Source of the DNA: Bacteroidota bacterium
GTDB taxonomy: Bacteria > Bacteroidota > Bacteroidia > Bacteroidales > VadinHA17
Direction: 5' to 3'
Assembly: GCA_012838685.1 (NCBI GenBank)
Contig: DUOU01000192.1
Location: 1 to 18,858 of the forward strand
DNA: 18,858 nucleotides
Shown: piece after piece, positions 8,298-14,155 of the stretch
Numbering within the stretch: the stretch's first letter is position 1
How the letters are laid out: each line of letters starts with the position of its first letter
Position numbers and translations under genes: made by a program
The notes under the pieces: generated by a model
Seen by the model: the letters and a program-made list of their open reading frames with translations, nothing else
Databases searched by the model: none
What the model was told of the DNA's origin: nothing

Positions 8298-8699
8298 ATG
8301 AGTGTAACCCGTTTCAGTATCAGCCTGGAAGAGGAATTGGCGAAAGAACTTGACCAATATGTAATCGACAACTGTTTCGCGAACAGGTCGCAGGCGGTAC
8401 GCCATCTTGTGGAAAAAAATATCGTGGAAAAAAAATGGCGTTGCGATAACATTGTCGCCGGAGCCATTGTGCTGACATACGATTATCTCAAGAAAGATAT
8501 CTCCTCCTCAATAACAGAAATCCGCCATTTATATCTTGAGGAGATACTCTCATCCCAAATTTTCCAACTCGAAAATGAGATCTGTCTGGAAATAATCGCT
8601 GTAAAAGGTATGGCAAAAAGACTTACTGAACTGTCCAACAAACTGATCGCCATAAAGGGTATTCGGCACGGGAATCTTGTAATGAGCAGAACCCAATAG
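8298..8699 (+). CDS. nikR: NikR-family ribbon-helix-helix transcriptional regulator with altered nickel site
   Basis: 133 residues with the two-domain NikR layout. The N-terminal ribbon-helix-helix has a DNA-contacting strand TRFSISL (4-10, equivalent to Arg3, Thr5 and Thr7 of E. coli NikR) and NRSQAVRHLV (29-38). The C-terminal ACT-like tetramerisation domain has the core AGAIVLTYDYLKKD (54-67), CLEIIAVKG (96-104) and GIRHGNL (121-127). In NikR the high-affinity nickel ligands are His87, His89, Cys95 and, from the partner subunit, His76. Gapless alignment places His77 and Cys96 at two of these, but Ile88 and Gln90 at the His87 and His89 positions, and Asn93 where related proteins often have His. 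It starts four bases after the EEP gene and precedes a NicO/UreH-like membrane protein and a TonB receptor. Family membership is firm; nickel response is doubtful. Confidence 0.85.
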   Translation: MSVTRFSISLEEELAKELDQYVIDNCFANRSQAVRHLVEKNIVEKKWRCDNIVAGAIVLTYDYLKKDISSSITEIRHLYLEEILSSQIFQLENEICLEIIAVKGMAKRLTELSNKLIAIKGIRHGNLVMSRTQ

Positions 8700-8742
8700 T
8701 TTTTTAGTATATTTTTTGGGTATGGAAAGAATTTGCCCAATA

Positions 8743-8770
8743 ATAACACTATATTTGTAAAAAATGTTAC
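8743..8770 (+). promoter_or_regulatory. Operator-like dyad over the promoter of the NicO/UreH-like gene
   Basis: ATAACAC (8743-8749), 14 bases, ATGTTAC (8764-8770). Symmetric arms TAACA/TGTTA sit 21 bases centre to centre, two helical turns, as expected for a tetrameric NikR using two ribbon-helix-helix dimers. The 28-base span equals that of the E. coli nik operator. Half-sites, spacing and the CAAT flank repeat at 9460-9487. The spacer holds TATATTTG (8750-8757), a perfect Bacteroidota -7 box, so bound protein would block transcription of the gene starting at 8764 or 8773. No good -33 box is seen at the usual distance. Confidence 0.55.
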
Positions 8771-9432
8771 CAATGTCGGAATCACTAAAATTGCTTTCCA
8801 CAACCGCTGTCTCGATAGCTTTTATACATACGTTGCTGGGACCCGACCATTATTTGCCTTTCGTGGCGTTGGGAGAGGCCAAAAAATGGTCATTGCCAAA
8901 AACAATGCTTATAACTTTTTTATGTGGTTTGGGACATGTACTTAGTTCCGTAATTATAGGCTTTATCGGTATCGCCGCGGGTGTTGCCGTCAACAAACTG
9001 GCGGGCATAGAGACTGTTCGGGGCTCCATCGCCGCATGGCTGTTCATCGCCTTTGGTCTTATTTATATGGTAGTGGCCATTAGAAATCTCGTTAAGGGGA
9101 AGCACCACTCGCATCAGGATCATCTGAACGGAGAAAAGGCCGATACACTTAAAGCCACTCCTTGGGTACTTTTCCTGATTTTTGCTTTCGGTCCGTGTGA
9201 ACCGCTCATTCCGATAGTAATGTATCCCGCGGCCCAGAACAATATCAGTGGTGTAATACTGGTTTCATTACTGTTTTCTGTTGTCACTATAGCCACAATG
9301 ATGGGCGTGGTGCTTTTGTTCAGGCTCGGACTGACAAAAATCAATCTCAAGCCTATCGAAAAATATTCTCATCTGCTCGCCGGGTTTATTATTTTCATTT
9401 CGGGCGCTGCGATTCAATTTTTAGGATTATGA
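8764..9432 (+). CDS. NicO/UreH-like polytopic membrane protein, putative metal transporter
   Basis: A 222-residue protein with about six transmembrane helices. Helix 1 carries IHTLLGPDHYLPF (21-33; His22, Asp28, His29), helix 2 CGLGHVLSS (54-62), then a His-rich cytoplasmic or periplasmic loop KHHSHQDH (113-120), and a later helix with FGPCEP (142-147; Cys145). The paired His...AspHis plus GxGH pattern is that of the NicO/UreH/NiCoT-like transporter superfamily, which moves Ni2+ or Co2+; in NiCoTs the first motif is HX4DH, whereas here one extra residue gives HX5DH. The His-rich loop recalls metal-binding loops of NicO and RcnA proteins. Direction of transport and metal are not certain; annotation as a TauE/SafE-like exporter is the alternative. 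Start: ATG 8764 lies inside the operator dyad; ATG 8773 (MSESLKLL) is equally plausible. Predicted mRNA would be almost leaderless. Confidence 0.75.
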   Translation: MLPMSESLKLLSTTAVSIAFIHTLLGPDHYLPFVALGEAKKWSLPKTMLITFLCGLGHVLSSVIIGFIGIAAGVAVNKLAGIETVRGSIAAWLFIAFGLIYMVVAIRNLVKGKHHSHQDHLNGEKADTLKATPWVLFLIFAFGPCEPLIPIVMYPAAQNNISGVILVSLLFSVVTIATMMGVVLLFRLGLTKINLKPIEKYSHLLAGFIIFISGAAIQFLGL

Positions 9433-9459
9433 GTTTTATATAATTTTTTTATAAACAAT

Positions 9460-9487
9460 GTAACACCTTTTAGTAAAATGGTGTTAC
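9460..9487 (+). promoter_or_regulatory. Operator-like perfect dyad upstream of the TonB-dependent receptor
   Basis: GTAACACC (9460-9467) and GGTGTTAC (9480-9487) are a perfect 8-base inverted repeat with a 12-base spacer. It shares TAACAC-N15-TGTTAC and the CAAT flank with the dyad at 8743-8770, in the gap between the NicO/UreH-like gene and the receptor gene, about 100 bases before the receptor start. A -7 box is not clear here; TAAGTTTT at 9528-9535 is a weak candidate. A weak terminator hairpin for the preceding gene is the alternative, but there is no T-run directly after the stem, and the repetition of the site argues for a protein-binding function. Confidence 0.55.
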
Positions 9488-9584
9488 CAATAATTTTAAA
9501 AAACGTTAGTTGTTTTCTTGATACAGGTAAGTTTTAATAGAAATAAAATATCAAAAAAGCTGTAATTAAAATAAAATACTAAAA

Positions 9585-11468
9585 ATGAAAAAAGTTCTTA
9601 TTTCGTTCATCGCGATGTTGTTTTTTTTAAGCGGAGTTTTTTCCCAAAACAAAACCCCCTCCTCTTTGTCAGACACAACAAAGCTTGATGAAGTTGTCGT
9701 AACCGGTTCCAGAATACCAGTTTCCAGAAGTTGGGTATCATCACCCATAAGTGTGATTGATCGTCAATTAATCGAAAACAGCAATGAAATTTCAATAATT
9801 CCCGTACTGAACCGTCAGATACCCGGATTGTTTATAACCTCCCGGGGGGTTGCCGGATACGGTGTCTCCACCGGTTCGGCCGGAACAATAAATATTAGAG
9901 GCTTTTCGGGCAGTAGCGGAAGAGTTCTGATATTGATAGACGGACATCCGCAATATGCCACAATATACGGCCATCCCATAGCCGACGCCTATATCTCTTC
10001 AGAAATTGAAAGAGTCGAGGTCTCCAGGGGCGCCGCTTCGGTTCTTTACGGTTCTAACGCCATGGGAGGAGCCATTAACCTTATCACAAAAAAAATCACA
10101 CAAAATGGATATAACCTCAAAATGAACGCTGCGATTAAATCTTATGGGACCCAACAATACTCTATAAGCAACAGCCTCAAGAAAAAAAGATTTAGCGGGT
10201 ATTTGGGAGCAAACTTCGAAAGCACCGACGGACACCGACCCAATTCGGAATATAATTCATTAAACGGTTTCGCCAAAGCAGGTTATAAAATAGGCGATAG
10301 TTGGGAAATTACCGGCAACGTCAGTTTAACAAATTTCTATGCCGAAAACCCCGGTGCTGAAACTAAACCCATGTATGAAAGTTGGGTAGATGTAACAAGA
10401 GGTATGGCCGGGTTATCTATATCCAATGATTACGGCATGACAAGCGGATCGTTAAACTTATTCCATAACTGGGGAGTACATAAGATCAACGATGGATATT
10501 ATGAAGGAGGAACACCACAGCCTTATCTCTTCCATTCAACAGACTATATGAGCGGATTCAACCTTTTTCAGGCCTTCAAGCCTTTTACCGGCACAACCAT
10601 TACCGGAGGAATCGATCTGATGTATTATGGTGGCAATGCGTACAGAAATCCGGAAACAGAAATTTACGCCGACCATATAAAACTCAATCAAAAAGCATCA
10701 TATCTCTTCCTGCAGCAAAAACTTTGGAAATTAATGATGAACGCCGGATTAAGAGTTGAAAACCATAATCTTTACGGAAATAAATGGGTTCCGCAAACAG
10801 GATTCTCGTTCGAGGCGACTAAGACCACAAATCTAAAACTCTCCCTTTCAAAAGGTTTCCGTACGCCAAATATGAGAGAACTATATATGTACGCCGTTGC
10901 CAATGAAGACCTGTTGCCGGAGGAGAGCATCAGCTACGACCTCTCAATGTCGCAGAAAATGCTGAAAAATAAATTAGTTGCCGAGTTAAGCCTTTATTAT
11001 ACCGAGGGCAGCAATATAATAGAAGTGGTGGCAATTGAAGGAGTACGACAAAACAGAAATGCGGGAGAATTTGCCAATAAAGGGGTAGAATTGAACCTCT
11101 CTTATAGAATCCTTGATAATCTTACTGTCAGTGGTAATTACAGCCATCTGAATATGAGCAATATAATAACAGGGGCTCCGATAAATAAACTCTATTTGAC
11201 TACCGAATATAAACCGGGCAAATTCACAATTAGTGTGGATGCGCAGGCAGTCGATAAACTCTACCTATCTACCGGCAATGATCCAATAACAAGTAACTAC
11301 GTTCTGATGGACTTAAAGGTTAACTGGAGCCCCAACAATTGGTCGGAGTTCTTCATAAAGGGAGAAAACCTGCTCAATACTGAATATTACACTATGGTAG
11401 GATTTCCCATGCCAGGAATTACATTGACCGGAGGATTATCCTTAAACATCAAGTATATTCGCGAATAA
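9585..11468 (+). CDS. TonB-dependent outer-membrane receptor
   Basis: 627 residues: a Sec signal peptide (about 1-20, ending GVFSQ), a TonB box region TKLDEVVVTGSR (about 32-43), a plug domain (about 43-165, with TINIRGF, VLILIDGHPQ, IERVEVSRGAASVLYGSNAMGGAINLI in overlapping segments) and a 22-strand-type beta-barrel ending in GGLSLNIKYIRE. There is no N-terminal carboxypeptidase-regulatory-like domain and no SusD partner, so this is a small-ligand receptor of the BtuB/CirA size class rather than a glycan receptor. No cobalamin riboswitch is visible upstream. NikR-controlled TonB receptors for nickel are known (FrpB4 of Helicobacter), and the operator-like dyad upstream plus the regulator nearby suggest a metal or metal-chelate ligand. 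The ligand itself cannot be read from the sequence. Start: ATG 9585 gives a clean signal peptide. Confidence 0.92.
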   Translation: MKKVLISFIAMLFFLSGVFSQNKTPSSLSDTTKLDEVVVTGSRIPVSRSWVSSPISVIDRQLIENSNEISIIPVLNRQIPGLFITSRGVAGYGVSTGSAGTINIRGFSGSSGRVLILIDGHPQYATIYGHPIADAYISSEIERVEVSRGAASVLYGSNAMGGAINLITKKITQNGYNLKMNAAIKSYGTQQYSISNSLKKKRFSGYLGANFESTDGHRPNSEYNSLNGFAKAGYKIGDSWEITGNVSLTNFYAENPGAETKPMYESWVDVTRGMAGLSISNDYGMTSGSLNLFHNWGVHKINDGYYEGGTPQPYLFHSTDYMSGFNLFQAFKPFTGTTITGGIDLMYYGGNAYRNPETEIYADHIKLNQKASYLFLQQKLWKLMMNAGLRVENHNLYGNKWVPQTGFSFEATKTTNLKLSLSKGFRTPNMRELYMYAVANEDLLPEESISYDLSMSQKMLKNKLVAELSLYYTEGSNIIEVVAIEGVRQNRNAGEFANKGVELNLSYRILDNLTVSGNYSHLNMSNIITGAPINKLYLTTEYKPGKFTISVDAQAVDKLYLSTGNDPITSNYVLMDLKVNWSPNNWSEFFIKGENLLNTEYYTMVGFPMPGITLTGGLSLNIKYIRE

Positions 11469-11595
11469 CATTATGATTTTTGTTCCACACTACCTGTTGA
11501 TTTTCTCTGAATTGAAAACAGACGAGGTGCTTTTTAATAAATCCAAGGCCCCCTAAACAACCTGAGGTCGCTAAGTGAAATAAAATATAAAATAT

Positions 11596-13032
11596 ATGAA
11601 ACGATTTTTTCTGGCGCTAACTTCTCTCCTGATCTGTGTCGCTGTTTCCGCCCACCCCTGGAAACCCTCAAATTATGTGATTGTCGATACCGATGGCGGG
11701 ATAGACGATATGAGGGCAATTTCAATGTTGCTGGCTTCACGGGATGTGCGGGTTTTGGCCATAACGGTCTCCCCGGGAACTCTCTCCTCCGATAGCGCGT
11801 ACGTGAAGGTGAAAAGCATGCTCAACTCCTATTTTCATGAGGGGATTCCGGTGGGCATAAACAGGGATGTAAAGTTCAAATCGCCAAACTTTGAAAACGC
11901 CGCTGTCGCTGTTTGGGGTTCTTCAACAGCCATTGATCCCCTCAAGGCGCCTGATGCGGTTGAGGTGATATTGGAAATGGTCAGCGCCGAAAGCACTCCT
12001 ATCAGGTTTATCAGTCTGGGCGGTCTCTCAACTGCAAGTCATATACTGAAAAACGAAGAGTTGGCAAAAAAACAGATCAGGGAATTTATTTGGTCGGCCG
12101 ACAGCGTAAATGATACAAAGGGTTTCAATTACAATATCGACAAATCCGCGGCAAATTATATTCTTGAACAGACAGATATCCCGGTTAGCATTGTAAGTCG
12201 TGCCGATGTTCTCTCCAAACAGTTTTATAACAACACATTTATTGGATCCATTCTCTCTTGTGGCACCCCTTACAGCAAAAAAGTGGCCGGATACTTTTCT
12301 TCGACAACCGCCATGTCCCATCCGTTTTCTTATACCGCATGCGATGAAATGGTGCCGTTGTTTGTCCATTATCCCGACCTTTTCACTAAAAAGGTATCAG
12401 GTTCGGTCACGGAATACACCCCAAACGATCTTATCGGATTAAAGGAGAAATATCTCGCGATAATTAGCGGAGAGACTGTTGCCCCGAACCAGGTAATCCA
12501 GACCATACCGGCAGATCCCTCCTTCTATATGGAAGATTTGCATCCGTATGTGGAACAGATAATAGAGAAATACGGGCGTGATGAGTGGACCTCAGGGATT
12601 ATTGCCAGCGAGCTTCACCGCCATTTGGGCATATTCGCCATAATTGGCGTTAAGATGGGAACAAGGGCGCGCGAATATTTCAACACCGGGGTGGACGAAT
12701 TCACCGCAAAAACCTATGCGGGATCAACACCGCCGCTTAGTTGTATGAATGATGGTATACAGGTGAGTACCGGAGCGACACCGGGACACGGACTTCTGTT
12801 TGTCAACAACGAACCCCCACTCTCCGCCAGCGTCGATTTTACATATCTTAACAGGGTTATCAGGATATCCCTGAAACCGGAACTGGAACAACAAATATCC
12901 GCTGAACTGAGGGAGATCAATTTTATTTACGGACTCGACAGCAACATTTACTGGGAGTTGGTCCGACAGAAAACATTGAAATACTGGCTGGAGTTCGACA
13001 GACACGAGATATTCAATATTGAAGAGCTGTAA
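11596..13032 (+). CDS. Exported nucleoside hydrolase-like / FmdE-like fusion protein
   Basis: 478 residues: signal peptide (about 1-19, ending VSAH), an inosine-uridine nucleoside hydrolase-like domain (about 25-320) and an FmdE-like domain (about 330-430) with a C-terminal extension. The hydrolase domain has the Ca2+-binding signature DTDGGIDD (31-38, normally DTDPGIDD), GGLSTA (142-147), GFNYNID (176-182, where the family usually has EFN) and Asp250 in ACDEMV, matching the late metal-binding Asp. The FmdE-like part shows ELHRHLG (339-345, usually HGHLCPG), CMNDGIQVSTGATPGHG (383-399, usually CGVDAIQVLTGCTFGKG) and RISLKPEL (423-430). Two of the usual cysteines are Gly345 and Ala394. Being exported and next to a TonB receptor, it may act on or bind the imported ligand in the periplasm; that is inference. 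The gap to the receptor gene is 127 bases with no clear promoter. Confidence 0.8.
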   Translation: MKRFFLALTSLLICVAVSAHPWKPSNYVIVDTDGGIDDMRAISMLLASRDVRVLAITVSPGTLSSDSAYVKVKSMLNSYFHEGIPVGINRDVKFKSPNFENAAVAVWGSSTAIDPLKAPDAVEVILEMVSAESTPIRFISLGGLSTASHILKNEELAKKQIREFIWSADSVNDTKGFNYNIDKSAANYILEQTDIPVSIVSRADVLSKQFYNNTFIGSILSCGTPYSKKVAGYFSSTTAMSHPFSYTACDEMVPLFVHYPDLFTKKVSGSVTEYTPNDLIGLKEKYLAIISGETVAPNQVIQTIPADPSFYMEDLHPYVEQIIEKYGRDEWTSGIIASELHRHLGIFAIIGVKMGTRAREYFNTGVDEFTAKTYAGSTPPLSCMNDGIQVSTGATPGHGLLFVNNEPPLSASVDFTYLNRVIRISLKPELEQQISAELREINFIYGLDSNIYWELVRQKTLKYWLEFDRHEIFNIEEL

Positions 13033-13203
13033 ACCATTGCGCAACTATCCTCGCCGAACCTAACCAACCTACGGACAGGAGCAATATGGAAAGATTAAGC
13101 CGCCTTTTAAGCGGATAATGAAGAGTTGGTGTCAATAGAGCAACCTTTTTAGACGGTAATTCGGCCATATTGCTTTACTTTGTACATATTTGGCGATATT
13201 CAG

Positions 13204-13689
13204 ATGGCTTTGAAACCCTACAGAGAGGATCATATAGTTGTTCCCCGCTTCTGCGAGGCCAACGGGTTTTACACAACTCCCGAACGGTCGGCCATGATGA
13301 AAAGAGTAAAGGCCAAAAACTCCAAAATAGAGGTGAAATTCCGAAAAGCGTTGTGGAACATAGGTTTGAGGTACAGAAAAAATGTAAGATCGCTTCCCGG
13401 CATCCCCGATATTGTATTTAGAAAATATCGTCTGGTCATTTTCATAGATGGGGCTTTTTGGCACGGCTACGAGTGGGAGAAAAGAAGGAACCAAATACAA
13501 AGCAACAAGGAATTCTGGATAGCCAAGATCGAGAGAAACATTCAACACGATAGGGAGGTAAACCAGCAGTTATCCGATTTGGGCTGGCATGTTGAACGCT
13601 TCTGGGAACACGAGATCAAAAAGGAATTCCATGTGTGTGTAGGACGGGTACTCAACTACATCAAAGAGTATGAAAACCGAAATATCTAA
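13204..13689 (+). CDS. Very short patch repair (Vsr)-like DNA mismatch endonuclease
   Basis: Vsr enzymes nick DNA at T:G mismatches made by deamination of 5-methylcytosine. The 161-residue product has the family core: PERSAMMKRVKAKNSK (26-41), LRYRKNVRSLPGIPDIVF (55-72; Asp69 is the equivalent of catalytic Asp51), FIDGAFWHGYEWE (80-92; His87), FWIAKIERN (104-112), and LGWHVERFWEHEI (126-138). It differs from E. coli Vsr at the structural zinc site (Cys66 is Ala84, His71 is Tyr89, Cys73 is Trp91) and at His64 (Asp82). I recall this pattern in a Bacteroidota subgroup of Vsr-like proteins. There is no cytosine methyltransferase nearby in the window, which is unusual for vsr. Start: ATG 13204; a TTG-initiated extension to 13180 is less likely. 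It converges with the minus-strand gene ending at 13706. Confidence 0.82.
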   Translation: MALKPYREDHIVVPRFCEANGFYTTPERSAMMKRVKAKNSKIEVKFRKALWNIGLRYRKNVRSLPGIPDIVFRKYRLVIFIDGAFWHGYEWEKRRNQIQSNKEFWIAKIERNIQHDREVNQQLSDLGWHVERFWEHEIKKEFHVCVGRVLNYIKEYENRNI

Positions 13690-13705
13690 AATCTGGTTGC
13701 TTTCA

Positions 13706-14146
13706 CTATTGGTCAAGTTTGAACCTGATCCTCAAAACACCCTCGTTATAGTCGCTTGAGACGATCCTGAACTCCCCTATTCCCCGGGTATTACTTACAT
13801 GCGTACCGATACAGGGACAGGCATCATAATCGCCAATAAAAACAATCCTTATTGTGGAACCCGCATCTGTGGGCAACTTTTTGGTATTATACTTTTCATC
13901 GGCTTCCCTCCTGTCAACCATCCTGTATTCAACTTTAAGCCCCTTTTTTATTACCTCGTTGACCGTGGCCTCAACTGCATCCAGCTCTTTATCGGTCAGC
14001 ATTCTCTCCATATGATAGTCGCATTTGCTTTTTTTCGACTCAATATGGCTGACGAATGACCTGCCACAACCGAACATCTTGTCCATTGTAGCATTCAATA
14101 TATGTTCAGCGGTATGCATAGCGGCGTTATACTCTTTCGCACACAT
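13706..14146 (-). CDS. AlaX-type alanyl-tRNA editing protein (tRNA-SAD domain)
   Basis: A free-standing relative of the AlaRS editing domain that hydrolyses mischarged tRNA-Ala (Ser- or Gly-tRNA-Ala). The four zinc ligands are visible: His11 and His15 in HTAEHIL, and Cys112 and His116 in CPCIGTHVSNT. The tRNA-SAD fold continues with GIGEFRIVSSDYNEG (122-136) and ends RFKLDQ. At 146 residues it lacks any aminoacylation or C-Ala domain and is the short AlaX class, not a broken alaS. It starts nine bases after the fumarase stop codon, so it is probably the last gene of the minus-strand operon. Confidence 0.85.
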   Translation of the reverse strand: MCAKEYNAAMHTAEHILNATMDKMFGCGRSFVSHIESKKSKCDYHMERMLTDKELDAVEATVNEVIKKGLKVEYRMVDRREADEKYNTKKLPTDAGSTIRIVFIGDYDACPCIGTHVSNTRGIGEFRIVSSDYNEGVLRIRFKLDQ

Positions 14147-14155
14147 AAAATATTA

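Noticed and set aside
11466..11486. Third operator-like dyad (TAACAT...TGTTCC) before the nucleoside hydrolase-FmdE gene
   Set aside because: The gap is only nine bases instead of 15 and the outer bases do not match, so it does not fit the two dyads at 8743 and 9460.
13100..13114. CCGC-N7-GCGG hairpin after the fusion gene as a terminator
   Set aside because: The stem is only four bases unless a bulge is allowed, and no T-run follows.
13706..14146. Fragment of a broken alanyl-tRNA synthetase gene
   Set aside because: The product has a clean start, all four zinc ligands and a normal end for the short AlaX class, so it is a complete gene.
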